Shown here: positions 11,201 to 21,780 of the stretch, piece after piece | How positions within the stretch are numbered: the first letter of the stretch is position 1 | Layout: every line of letters begins with the position of its first letter | Assembly (NCBI GenBank): GCA_036365515.1 | Contig: CM070875.1 | Span: forward strand, 103,520,628-103,584,627 | DNA length: 64,000 bases | Direction: 5' to 3' | Source of the DNA: Torymus aiolomorphi | Taxonomy: Eukaryota; Arthropoda; Insecta; Hymenoptera; Torymidae | Position numbers and translations under genes: made by a program | The notes under the pieces: model-generated | Seen by the model: only the letters and a program-made list of their open reading frames with translations | Told to the model about the DNA's origin: nothing | The model's database searches: none

Positions 11201-11746
11201 TATCATTGACTATATATAAGCATTAGGCGTGAAAAATTTGTTTGTGTGTTATCTCATTAGTGATCGCTATCCCAGGGAAAAAGTACCGAATCTCACAAAT
11301 ACGTCTAGCTAGGCATTACCGTCCTCTATCACGACAACAAAAATTGTGCAAAAAAAACATGGGGTTTTCGAGAAAAAGGCACTTCCCTAAAAAATGAATT
11401 TTTCAGTAAAAAGTGCATAGCTCGTGGATTTTTTATTTTTTTTGAAAATGACATTAAGGCCGTTAAAGAGGGCTCAAAACTGAGTGAAATTGTGTATTAC
11501 ACGTTTAAAAGCTCGAAAAACTGCTGAAACAATAGCAGTCTGAAAATCACATTGAAAATTTTTTTTCTCAATGAAAGAATTTTCTCGGAATTTTTCGGCA
11601 TCGCTGAACGCATGAAATTTTGATGAAACAAAAAAATAAAAAAACACGTGTAAAATATTTTTTCGAGTAGAACATAAATATTTTTATTTCAACATGATAG
11701 GTGAAATAGGCATACGCGGGCTGTCTGATTTGAGATGGATTCGGCC
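8202..11746 (+). mobile_element. DNA transposon with about 580-bp terminal inverted repeats and TTAT target duplication
   Basis: The outer ends are GGCCGAATCCATCTCAAATC and its complement. Arms run about 8202-8790 and 11160-11746 with few mismatches. The 4-base TTAT at 8198-8201 recurs at 11747-11750, a target-site duplication. A single large transposase gene lies between the arms. The 4-bp duplication and long arms exclude Tc1/mariner (TA) and hAT (8 bp); I cannot name the superfamily with confidence, although Sola-type elements also make 4-bp duplications. Confidence 0.82.
8978..11127 (+). pseudogene. DDE-type transposase of unrecognised superfamily, frameshifted
   Basis: About 700 residues in four frames. 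An ATG at 8978 opens MSQYYSTERIKC and includes a Cys pair (YLCQHC). A run of eleven A near 9390 shifts the frame into the 9408-10664 reading, another shift occurs near 10613 and a last one near 10975; the protein ends at TAA 11125-11127 after a Lys-rich tail. Likely catalytic blocks are LQIDFAENWAV (about 10380), VSDGAASHFKNRF (about 10619) and FSATGHGKGAVDGVGG (about 10706). Cys pairs CLCIYC and CKLC suggest zinc binding. This protein type is common in insect genomes as uncharacterised transposase-like proteins. Few, homopolymer-associated shifts suggest a young copy or sequencing error. Confidence 0.8.
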
Positions 11747-11750
11747 TTAT

Positions 11751-12300
11751 ACAGAGTTGAAACTATCATATTGCTCGCATTAAAATTTTTTTAAATTCTT
11801 TAAACAATGTATATACTTTAGATGTACCTATTATACACTTATTAAATATATTATTTTGATATACTTCATTAAATATTTGTATAATAACCAATTATTTGCA
11901 TGCGCTACTTACTCGCTTTTGCATGCAATTGCTGCAATTTTACTTTCTATTATTAAAATTCGTTATCATAACTGATTTTTATTTTTATTTTTATCTTTAA
12001 ATGTAGATTATTAAATATACTAATAATAACAAATTATTTTAAGCGCTACTTGCTCTTCTCTTATGTAATTGCTGCAATTTATAGTAATATATACACATTT
12101 GTAATAAATTTTGTAAAGAATATGTTTTATTCTTATTTTTTCAATCTGAGAATAAAATGAAATTATGCATATCTAATTTTTATGCGCTACTTACACGTTT
12201 CCATGTGTAGTTGCTGCTGTTTATAGTACTACTTGATATTATGTTTTATTATTATTTTGAAAATTGAAACATATAAATAAAACGTTAGACGTTATAAAAC
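11751..12300. repeat. Three copies of a 141-bp unit in AT-rich DNA
   Basis: GCGCTACTT followed about 25 bases later by (A)TTGCTGCAATTT occurs at 11902, 12043 and 12184, exactly 141 bases apart each time. The third copy has drifted (GTTGCTGCTGTTT). The block adjoins the helicase remnant and may be its element's subterminal repeat. Confidence 0.6.
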
Positions 12301-14320
12301 ATTTCTTCGTAGACTATATTTTTAGTATAAATATTTGTCATTTCATCTCCATTTTTTCTTAAAAGACCTGCTTTGTCCTTTTTATGTTCAGTGTATACTG
12401 ATTCTTCAATCAAAAGAATTTTAAATTATTTTTTAAAGTTACTCTAGATAATGCAACATAAAGTTGCCCATTGCTAAATACTGGCGACTGTAAATAAATT
12501 CCAACATTTTGAAATGATTGTCCCCGTGATTTATTAATAGTCATTGCAAATCCCAGTCTTATAGGAAATTGCTTTCCGATCATATTAAATGGAATTTCTT
12601 CTTACAAAGAGCTGAAATCTATTCGTGGTATTGAAACTGTAATACCAGCTTTATTTCCAGTAATTACGTCTGCTTTAATTACATATTCATCTAAATATCT
12701 AACAATTAATCTCGTTTCATTACAGAGACAATCTTCCAAATGTACAATAGCACCTATCTTCAAAATCAGTTTATGTGGCGGAAGGCCGTTTGGAATTATT
12801 GAATTGTGAAATTCCATTGGTATACAGTTTTGCAAACACTCATTTTCATCATCTACAATCGTATCAATACTTAAATATTCTTTGCAGCCACCATTTAATC
12901 GATTTAATATTTCATTATTCATTTTAAGAACATGATTATTTGTCGGGCATAAAATTACTTTATTTTTCATAGAAATGTCAAATGGATTAAACTAGTTTCC
13001 AAAAATTTCAATAACTAAATCACCATTAGATACAAAATTAGGTGGTATTTTTAAAAGGTTATTATTTGTTTCGAATTTGGTAAAATATTGTCCTTCTCCT
13101 ACATTTAACAGCCATTTTTTAAATAAGATGTCATCGTTAGATATTCTCATTTTTTATGTAGCTTCAAATAATGAAATTGTAGCCATATTTTACAACTTTT
13201 CATAGAAGATTCTACTATTTGAGCTCTACTACCATGACGCACAATTGGTAATGTTTTCCTAAAATCACCAGAGACAATTATTACTTTACCACAAAATGAT
13301 TTTGTATTTTGACATAAATCTTGAAACAATCGATCTACAGTATCAAATGCATATTTGTTAGTCATAGAAATTTCATCCCAAATTAATACATCTACATTCT
13401 TAATATAATTTGCATACCTTGAATTGTGCGAAACATTACATGTTGATCGTTCGTTTATTTGAAGTGGTAAATTAAATGCAGTATGCGCTGTTTTTCCATT
13501 AATTGATTAGCATCAATACGAGTCCAAGCAACTGATAAATCAGAATAATTATTATGTGAAAACATGATCAATGTATTTAACAAATAACTTTTTCCAGTTC
13601 CACCAGACCCATCAAGAAAAAATAGTTTCTTTTCATTTTGGCCCAAAACCGCTTTTGTTATTTCAGTGAATAGTTGATGTTGACAATCGTTTAATGATCG
13701 TATTCTTCTATCAAGTTCGTCTTCATTAACAACAATATGCGAACATATGTCATCATCTATGTCATCATCACATTTCATTAATTCAATTTAAATGTCTGAT
13801 AATCCAAAATCTTTTATAGAAAAACCATGAAGTGATAATGTACTGTCAATTAATTTCAATGCATTTTTTCCGCAATTGTTTAATCTAGCGTTGGATTTAA
13901 GAAATACGATTTATATTTATCGTATAACTCCCGTGCATTTATAGGATTATGGACAATCAAAATGAAACTAAAAAGTTGACATAATTCATTGGGAAATTGA
14001 AAATTGAATGCTTCACTTCAACAAATATCCCATTCATTGTCTGATTTTATTAATTTCCGAGCGATAGCAGTCTCATGAAACGTTGCGATAATTTTATTGT
14101 CAACAGTTCTTAAATCTTCAAAACACGTAGCACAACGAACATGTAACAAATGTAATCTCAAACAAAAACATTCTCGATCCTTAATACATAAGGATATGAT
14201 AGTCAGTGTTCTATGACAGACCAATTTTTTTTGTGTGCCTGTGTAATCAATCTGTTTTAAAAAAATGTGTGCACAAAATTTTTTAGAGATATATTGTAAA
14301 TACAAATAAGTTTTCGCCGC
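12300..14320 (-). pseudogene. Helitron Pif1-like helicase remnant
   Basis: Minus-strand pieces of the superfamily 1 helicase half of a Helitron protein, which would unwind DNA in rolling-circle transposition. In order: the FEDLRTVDNK region (14305-14018), Walker A as DGSGGTGKSYLLNTL (about 13600), Walker B region with IWDEISM (about 13380), VSGDFRKTLPIVRHGS (about 13250), then GLPPHKLILKIGAIV (about 12770) and the [13 protein letters not shown] region (about 12550). The pieces are split by stops and frameshifts (for example at 13455, 13147, 12602). No Rep domain is visible upstream; a mariner remnant replaces it at 14320. Confidence 0.85.
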
Positions 14321-14368
14321 TTTTTATAAAAATTATCAATTTATTGTAAAAAAAATATACGTTACATT

Positions 14369-14690
14369 TTATTCAAAATATTGTCCGTCATTGGCTACTA
14401 CTTTTTGCCAACTTTCTGGCAGCATTCGGATGCCATGTCGAAAAAACTCTTAATCTTTTGAGGCTACCCATGAATCGACCCAATTCTTGGCTTCTTCGTA
14501 AGAAGTGAAGTGCTGCTTGACCAGGGCGTGAGCCATCGACCGGAACAAGTGGTAGTCCGAAGGAGCAATGCACTGCCAATACAAAGTCAATAGTATTTTA
14601 AGGTTATGTTGTTGCCAGGTGTCCAAACTTTCTATGTGACATTTTACATCTGACGATTTCAAAATAATCTTGTGGGTGGAGCCATCTCTT
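14369..14690 (-). pseudogene. Mariner transposase C-terminal remnant
   Basis: The minus strand encodes the end of a mariner transposase: APSDYHLFRSMAHALVKQ, FTSYEEAKNWVDSWVASKD, then in another frame the final WQKVVANDGQYFE before TAA at 14369-14371. The first catalytic Asp residues are missing and one frameshift separates the two parts near 14450. This is the Mos1/SETMAR-type mariner C-terminus, so the family is clear. Only the 3' third of the gene survives. Confidence 0.85.
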
Positions 14691-14721
14691 GAAAACGGCG
14701 GAATAGTATATTACGATACGT

Positions 14722-15414
14722 GGGCCGGAAATTGGATTTCCGGGCCGTGCGTGGTATGACGCCCGAGGCGAAGCCGAGGGCGTCACAACGCACGGCCAGG
14801 GCATCCAATTTCCGGTCCAAGTATTGTATACTATTTTTCTTACTCCCCGGCCGAAAGTACGTTCTGTAATTGTTAAATAATTGATAAAATTGCATTGTCG
14901 TCTGCTAGCTGTGTTTGAGTGTTAGTTTTTCTTTCGGCCCGCTCGATAGTAGTGCCTCTGTCGGCCGCTTTGGGTAGCTTGGTCGATATTACCGACTGTT
15001 TTTTCTTTCGGCCCGGCGTAGAGAGCTGGTTTTTTGGGCGTCTGCTACTTTCGCTATTGTACAGATGGTCTGATGCCCGCCCGACATTTGCAAGACCGAG
15101 GCGAAGCCGAGGTTTTGCTGGTCGGGGCGGGCATCAGAAACACATTCATTAAAAAAAGACAACACCACTTTTTATTTCAATTAACTCTTTTTTCTCGTCA
15201 CACGTGCACTTTCCTTTGTCTATTTCGTACGTGTCTAACCTTCACACCGCACAAACATATTTTTCCGCCCTTTAACCTCAAAATGCCATCTTAAATGTCA
15301 TTTTGCGGCCTCGGACGGAAAAATACGTTACTGAAACGTGGACGTAAGAGAATTTTTACCTCATGCGCCTTTTCGACCTCGCTTCGCTCGGCCGAAAAAC
15401 GTCGCATGAGGTAA
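14722..15414. repeat. GC-rich block with three large hairpins
   Basis: Hairpin 1 (14722-14818) pairs GGCCGGAAATTGGAT with ATCCAATTTCCGGTCC, GGCCGTGCGT with ACGCACGGCC, and GACGCCC with GGGCGTC. Hairpin 2 (15069-15138) pairs TCTGATGCCCGCCCGAC with GTCGGGGCGGGCATCAGA. Hairpin 3 (15356-15414) pairs TTACCTCATGCG with CGCATGAGGTAA. All three carry GAGGCGAAGCCGAG or its complement-like form CTCGCTTCGCTCGG at the tip. The block stands out by GC content from its surroundings. Confidence 0.75.
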
Positions 15415-15752
15415 ATAATCCTCTTCCGCCCGCGTTAGTAATGTACTATTTCTCGGACGCTCCCGTCCATACGTTTAAAAAACAATAACCACGATCAAAC
15501 AAAACCACTTTTTATTTCAACTAACTTTTTTCTCGTCACCCGTGCACTTTCCTCTGTTTATTTCGTACGTGTCTAACCTTCACACCGCACAAACATCTTT
15601 CCTCGGGCATGCGCGCGGGCGTTGAAGCGCCGCGGGTCAGGAAATTTCGGCAGCCAATCAGAGCGCGCGGTTGGTCTAAAATAGGATGCGAAAGTTTCTC
15701 TTTCGGCCCGGAGATGCGGGCCGAAAGTACGTACTTTCGGGTGGGCGAGTAA
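14833..15752. mobile_element. Possible non-autonomous element bounded by TTCTTACTC inverted ends
   Basis: TTTTCTTACTCCCCGGCCGA near 14833 is mirrored at about 15752 by the complement of TTTTCTTACTCGCCCACCCG, each adjoining a GAAAGTACGT word. Inside are hairpins 2 and 3 and a direct repeat of about 95 bp (15163-15256 and 15505-15596, starting ACCACTTTTTATTTCAA). I see no coding capacity and no clear target duplication. Confidence 0.4.
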
Positions 15753-15769
15753 GAAAACTTATTTGTATA

Positions 15770-16580
15770 CCCAATATATAAAACGAAAAACATAATATTA
15801 ATGATATATTGTAACATACACAAAAATACACTTAACTAGATGCCTGGAAATAATACACACATCAATCAATCAAAGCACGCGCATGTTTACGCACCCAAAG
15901 GAAAACAAAAACAATCGTACTGCTACGTTCATTCATGCCGCTGGGGCCTCTGACGTCACGACAATAACATCAACTCATCGAGAATCATCAAGAAATTTCC
16001 AGAACATTCGATGACCTTCTATGCACTCTGAAAGTGCACCAGGTTTGGTAAGACTAATTGTAAACCGGCAAATAGCTGCGTTCTAGCTTAATACACCATT
16101 TCTAATCAATATAAATGCACTGTTTGCCGTTAACGCCTTTTCTTTGTAATTTTTAACTGCCTATCTATTCAATCCATGTAAAGAGAGACTGAGACAGAGA
16201 GTCTTAAGCCGATTCCTTCTAGATCATTCTCGAAGGAACTCGGGGGACTATATATACGGCTACGCCTACGGTAGCAATTTCATTCTGATTCCAGCCTTCG
16301 AGCAGTTCTCAGCTCTCTGGCTCAGTCTCTCCCCTTAACGATGTATTTTTGAGACTTTAATAAAGAGAGTTCGGCTTTCATTTTAAATTATACACAATGT
16401 ATTCTTCATTGACTACACCCAAATCATCCATGCCTATCCCAAATGCATGCTTTCGTTGACACTTAGAAATCAAATCTTAAAGCATTTTTTACTTAGTCTG
16501 ATTTTTTGTTATTTAATTACTCGGGAACTTTAAATAAATCATTAAACTATTAACTTCAAAAATCGGCAAAGTCCGAATAG
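15770..16580. other. Unassigned; LTR-like promoter and polyadenylation signals
   Basis: No gene. A TATA-type box (CTATATATACGG, about 16249) is followed by an initiator-like region with repeated CAGTCTCTC words and an AATAAA at about 16370, the order seen in the U3-R-U5 of LTRs. I could not fix the ends or a target duplication, so a solo LTR is only possible. Confidence 0.3.
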
Positions 16581-16854
16581 TTACAATATATATGTTTGTA
16601 AATTGGTACTTTTGAGGAGATGTGAATCTTTCACTCAGAGTTCGGACAATGTGACTAAAGAAATAATGACCCTCACGTTACCGACTCTGAGAAAAGGGGG
16701 TATAGATTTCTCCTCAAAAGTCGCGAATCTTGCGTTGAGAAATTTGAGGAGTCTCTTCAAAATGCCGACATCCCTTCAAAAGTGCCGATCTATACGTTGA
16801 TATCTCTTCAAATATACAATTTCCCATAGTTATGATATATATATATATTATATA
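16581..16854 (+). repeat. Hairpin-word family, copy I
   Basis: Contains GTGACTAAAGAAATAAT (16651-16667) followed by GACCCTCACGTTACCGACTC, and six copies of a short word in both orientations (for example CTCCTCAAAAGTC, CTCTTCAAAATGCC, CCTTCAAAAGTGCC). Two inverted copies meet at 16738-16766 to form a hairpin. It ends in (TA)n immediately before the Helitron-type terminus. Copies II-IV are at 35631, 35900 and 46341. Confidence 0.75.
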
Positions 16855-17533
16855 TCCCTATATTATAAAGGCGTAAGAGTTGAAATGGGTACTGTCCCCC
16901 TCCACTCCCACCCCCACCACTCCTCTCCACCTACCCTTCCACTTCCCCTCCACTTTTTATCGTTAAATTATTTCATTTCCTACGTTATTTTGAAGAAATT
17001 TTGCCCCTCCACCTCCCTCCACTCCCTTCCACCCCCCTTCATGCCCACTCCACATCCCCTCCACCTACCCATCCACCTACCCCTCCACTTTTCCTTCCAC
17101 GCCTTATTTATCCTTCATAGACTCTATGACAAATTTTTTTTCAAGTCATACAATACTTTTCTAACAGCTTTCCGCACCACCATTGGGGTACTGTTATGGG
17201 CGCGTTGAATTTTTTATTTTATTATGCTTAGATTTTATATATATGAAATAATAATAATTATATAAGAGTTTGGGACATTCTAAAATTCTATAAAATTATT
17301 GATAATTATTTGTTATATACTAAACCTAAACACAACCATGGAATTCATCGCCAATAGCCCTAAAAACCATGGAAGTCATCCCTCTATGGAAATATTTAGA
17401 TTATCGTGAAAAAAAAGTATATTGCCAAATAAAAATACAACATTAATTTATATATAACTTTTAGACTTTATTATTTTTTTATTTTAATAACTTTTAATAA
17501 GTTGAAGCATAAAAATATATTTAAAAGTGTAGA

Positions 17534-18460
17534 TTAAATGTCAATTTCTTTCCATACAATGTTATCAAGTATTGAAGAATTTTCTAAAAGATTTTCAATA
17601 AATATATTGTTAGAATTTTTCCATCGGGGCAAAGCAACATATAATTGACCATGTGAAAATAATGGTCGTCTAATGGAAATGCCTAAAGAATTAAAACTTT
17701 GACCTAGTGATTTATTTATTGTTATAGCAAAAGCTAATACGATTGGAAATTAGTTTCTAAAAAGTATAAACGGGAATGAAGAAGAATCACCGGTATTTAA
17801 TGTTATTCGCGGTATAAAAACTTCTTCACCGATTTGTTCACCCGTAATAATTTTAGCTTTAATATTATGGTTAAATAAACCCGTGATTTTCAATCGTGTA
17901 CCATTACACATTCCTTCTGTTATACTTATGTTCCTGATTAACATTACGATTGCATTTATTTTTAATTTCAGTTCGTGTGGTGGTAAACCTTCTCTAATAT
18001 TATTAAGCATTTCTACTGGATAATTTAAGTGAATATTTTCATCGGTTTTATCAACTCCTTTGTGAGTTGCATAATCTAAGCTATAATATGTATGTGTATC
18101 ACCATGTAATAAGTTTATAACTTTATTATTTATAAGCTAATATTACACGATCTATGAAATTTACAAGATTAATATCATCATAAATTTTGTTGCAAACATT
18201 TTCGGTCTTCCACTCATTTGGAATAAATGGATTAATTTTACCTTCACCTAGATCTAACAAAAATGAAGTAAACTGTATATTATTTGAGCGAATATTTTGA
18301 GTTAATTTTAAAACTTTAAAAAGAGGCCATAAAGGAGAATATTTGTTTGTGTCTTCTACTATACTATCTCAGTAACCATGTTTTAAGACTGGTAAAATTT
18401 TTCTGAAATCGCCTCCTAATGCTATCAGTTTATTACCAAATGGAACATCATTATAGCATA
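17534..18460 (-). pseudogene. Helitron helicase remnant, C-terminal half
   Basis: Minus-strand helicase continuing from the half at 20765-21125 after the inserted element. Readable blocks are ALGGDFRKILPVLKHG near 18400, then LPPHELKLKINAIVMLIRN and NGTRLKITGLFNHNIKAKII (18010-17750), and the end at TAA 17534-17536. Frames are interrupted several times, for instance at 17750 and 18360. It differs from the helicase at 12300-14320, so two Helitron families are represented. Confidence 0.8.
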
Positions 18461-19069
18461 CAGGGTGTGTCATTTTAATTGACGCATCTGAAAATTTCAA
18501 ACACAGCGTCTCCTAGAAAAAAATGATTCAAACAAAAGTTCTAGGGTAGGGAGGGGGCCAACTGATAATGACCTTCGCTTGGACCTTGAGGTCAAGGATC
18601 AAGGTTATTTGAAGGTCGAATCGATTTTTTGTATAGGAAACCCCACTTTTGACCCTGGAAATGGAAAGAGCGGCAAAGTTTGCGTTCAAATATGACCGTG
18701 AACGTAATTTGAAATTTAATATTTAAGGTCATTCTAATGTTTAAATTGATCAATGTATCCATTCAACAACTACGCATTCAACCATTAATGACAAACTTTC
18801 ATCTTAAGTGACTTCTAATAATTATTAATAACCAACTTTTACCTAAGGTGACCACTGGTGATATGATTTCTGCTTGCGAACTTAATCTCAAGTGAAAGGC
18901 ACTTAAAATTTAAATTAAAGGAGCGGTTTACGCATTCAGTTAATACGACAGACATATATTATTTTGTGGAGTCTCCGCTCTTTATTGTCCACAGTTCAAT
19001 AATTTGTTCTTAAGTTTTAATTATAATTTTTCATTTTGCTTCCAATTTAACAAAATTTTGTCAAAAATT

Positions 19070-20132
19070 ATGGCAGACTACCCACCAGCTGAAATTGTTG
19101 ATATGTTGATAATTTTCGGTGAATGTCATGGTAGTTACCGAGCTGTTGCTAGACGATATACAGAGCGTTACCCAGATCGGCGACATCCTAATGACAGAAC
19201 CATTCAAAGACTAAAGTTGAGAGCTCAGAATGGCCACTTAAGTCGACAACTTCCAAGTCGTCTATACGATGAAAATGATACACGTGTTCTTGCAATTTTA
19301 GCTTACATTCACCTAAATCCGCACACAAGTTGTCGAATCATTTCAAGAGAGTCAGGTATTCCTTTTAAAACTGTTTCAAGAATTATCAAAAAAGTGAAAT
19401 TCCACGCATATCACATAGTATTAGTGCAAGCCTTAACTTCCAATGATCATCAAGAGCGTTTAAACATTTGTAATTGAGCTTAATGAAAAATTGAGGAGGA
19501 CCATGACTTCTTTAGGTTGTAATGTTTAGCGATGGAGCTACTTTCAAAAATAACGGCGAACTTAATAGACACAATTTCCATTATTACTCAGAGGTTAATC
19601 CTCGTTGGTATCGACAAGTTGATAACCAACACCGTTGGAGTCTAATGGTCTGGTGTGGCATAGTGAATGGTTATCTAATTGGCCCATACTTTTTTGATAG
19701 AAATGTAACAGGAGCTATTTTTCAAGAGATGCTTAGCGAGCACTTACCTGGTATGCTTGAAAATGTTGATTTGGCAACGCGACAAAGAATGTACGTTCAA
19801 TTAGATGGTGCAGGGCCGCATTATGCACGAATCGTGTGGGACTTTTTGAATAACAAGTATCCGCAAAGATGGATAGGACGAGCAGGTTCAGTTTCTTGGC
19901 CTGCCCGATCATCTGATATGACATGGCTTGATTTTTTTTTGTGGGGATTCATAAAAGATAAGTGTTTGAGGAAGCGCCAACTACAAGAGAAGACATGAAA
20001 AATCGAATAAGAGAGGCTTGTGCGGCAATTCCAAGAAACGTACTGCTGAAGACTGTTGATAATTTTCAAATTAGAATCAACTTATGTCTCGAAGCTAATG
20101 GTGCTAACTTTGAACAACTATTACGAAGTTGA
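19070..20132 (+). pseudogene. Tc1/mariner-type transposase, broken
   Basis: The ATG at 19070 (MADYPPAEIVDM) opens a DNA-binding half with two helix-turn-helix-like segments (SYRAVARRYTERYP and SCRIISRESGIPFKTVSRII). Stops and shifts at 19475-19520 precede the catalytic half: MFSDGATF (first Asp), QLDGAGPHYA (second Asp) and WPARSSDMTWLDFFLWG (third Asp). Exactly 36 residues separate the second and third Asp. A last shift near 19985 leads to a C-terminus ending LLRS at TGA 20130-20132. It resembles the intact protein at 61111-62187 but is clearly a different, older family. Confidence 0.85.
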
Positions 20133-20162
20133 CGTTGATTGATATTGAAAAAGTAAATTACT

Positions 20163-20333
20163 CCGGAACGTGAGAGGCGAGGGGACTCACTGAAACAGAA
20201 AGCACCCCGGAACGTGAGAGGCGAGGGGACTCACGACATCAGAAAGCACCCCGGAACGTGAGAGGCGAGGGGACTCACGACAACAGAAAGCACCCAGGAA
20301 CGTGAAAGGCAAACGGGCTTAGAAAAATTGAGC
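20163..20333 (+). repeat. 46-bp tandem repeat with a GTGAG...CTCAC core
   Basis: Three good copies and one decayed copy of GAACGTGAGAGGCGAGGGGA followed by CTCACGACAWCAGAAAGCAC. It lies just after the transposase stop. A closely related core recurs in the other Tc1/mariner-type element (60891-61083). Confidence 0.85.
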
Positions 20334-20764
20334 ACTCCAACGATATACTTTCCTATCACGTCTACGTCGTTGTGTCTGGGTAAAGCTGAAATACCAAGGT
20401 CTTTGTCCTTCTTGGATCTCTTCGATCTTTATCCTGGATCTTGACGTCTATGTCAAGGCCACATCTTAATATTGACCTGAAGATCAATATCATGGTCAGT
20501 TGCCGCCCCCCTTCCCCCCTACACTCAGCTTTTGTACAAAACATTTTCTTGTGTAGGCTGTGTATTTTTCCAAATGTTTGAATGTGTTGACTGATTTCCT
20601 TCTTTACATTATGTTGACCTTTGAGTTTGAAGTTAGGGTCAAGGTCATATTTGAACGTAAAATTTGCCGCACTTTCCATTTCGGTGGTCAAAAGTGGGGG
20701 TTCCTATGCAAAAAATCGATTTGACATTCAAATGACCTTGGTCCTTGACCTCAAGGTCACCCTA

Positions 20765-21125
20765 TATATCTCGTAGTGTTTGATCAACAATTTCCAAAAC
20801 TGTTTTTGGGATCATTGGTGCTTCATCCCAAACGATAATTTCAACTTCTCGCATTTTTTTTATCTGATTCTAATTTTAAAAATGAACTTTCAATACTATT
20901 CAAATCTAAAGGAAGTCTTCAAGTATGATGACTTGTCATTCCTTTAGGTAATAAAATAGATGCAATACCTGTCCAAGCCATAGATAAAACTTTTTTGTTC
21001 AAAGATAAAAAGTAATGTATCAAAGTCTTGTATATGAAAGTCTTTCCTGAACCTCCGGGACCATCAATAAAATAAATTTTATTTTTGTCGTTTATGATTT
21101 CAGTAAAAATTAATATTAAATATTT
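20765..21125 (-). pseudogene. Helitron helicase remnant, N-terminal half
   Basis: On the minus strand this encodes Walker A as FIDGPGGSGKTFIYKTLIHY (about 21060), then KVLSMAWTGIASILLPKGMT, and the Walker B region EIIVWDEAPMIPKTVLEIV (about 20830). The frame is then cut by the element at 18461-20762 and resumes at 18460. Sequence right of 21125 to the Helitron 3' hairpin is AT-rich and shows no Rep domain. Confidence 0.82.
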
Positions 21126-21502
21126 TTATATTTTTAAGAAAATAACGAATTCTGTTTATACTTTTAATAAGATATTTCTTTATATTTCAAGGAAATTGTT
21201 ATACTGTACTGTATTAATATTAACAATAAATCAAACATAAAAATCAAACGCATAAAATAACCGTACCCCAGTGGAAAGGCAAAAAGCTGTTCGAAGTATA
21301 GTATAAGACTTGTTACTAAAAATGAATATTTTTTATTTTATTTTTTTTTTAATTTAGATTTATTTCTAAATTCTTTTTATAATCTGTGTTCGTTACGCCC
21401 TCTACACATCCCCATAATATTTCCCTAATAATCACTATACATGGGGGTTGGCGAGCGGAGCGAGCAGGGGGCGAAGCCCCCCTAGTGTTTATATATATAT
21501 CA

Positions 21503-21780
21503 TCCTATATTATATAGTTGTAAGGCTCAAAATGGGTACCTACCTCATCGACCCCGCCTCCCTCCACCCCTCTCCACTTCCCCTCCACTTTTTACGGCGA
21601 AATTCTTTCAAATTTAACGTTATTTTGAAGGGTGTCTGCCCCTCCACCCCCCTCCTCACCCGCCACTGCTCTCCTCCCCCTCCACGTTCCCTCAACGCCA
21701 CCTCCACCGACCCCTCCACCTACCCCACCATACTTAATCCATTCCTCATATTATGCTAAAAATTTTATATAGTGTGTTTC
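21503..21780 (+). mobile_element. Second Helitron-like 5' end (unit B)
   Basis: TCCTATATTATATAG starts at 21503, 17 bases after the CTAG of unit A. The following pyrimidine-rich sequence (CCTCCACTTTTTACGG, then TTTAACGTTATTTTGAAG) matches the region after 16855, so these are two copies of one family. I could not find its 3' end; the tandem array that follows probably belongs to it. Confidence 0.5.

Larger units (their letters stand above)
18461..20762 (+). mobile_element. Tc1/mariner-type element A (TA target)
   Basis: The ends are CAGGGTG after TA (18459-18460) and CACCC before TA (20763-20764). Subterminal inverted sequence includes GACCTTGAGGTCAAGG and the ATCGATTTTTTGYATAGGAA block; the left end has about 150 extra bases. 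It contains a transposase pseudogene (19070-20132) and a 46-bp tandem repeat. It sits in a Helitron helicase frame: the flanks encode adjoining helicase segments. Confidence 0.75.
16855..21485 (+). mobile_element. Helitron-like unit A
   Basis: The 5' end reads A|TCCCTATATTATAAAGG at 16855 and is followed by about 350 bp of CCTCCACC-rich sequence that recurs after the next TC end at 21503. The 3' end has a GC hairpin (GGGGGC, GAA, GCCCCC; 21467-21481) directly followed by CTAG and T, the standard Helitron terminus inserted between A and T. The only helicase inside is antisense to these ends, so the unit may be chimeric or the ends may belong to different copies. It is invaded by a Tc1/mariner-type element. 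Confidence 0.6.
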
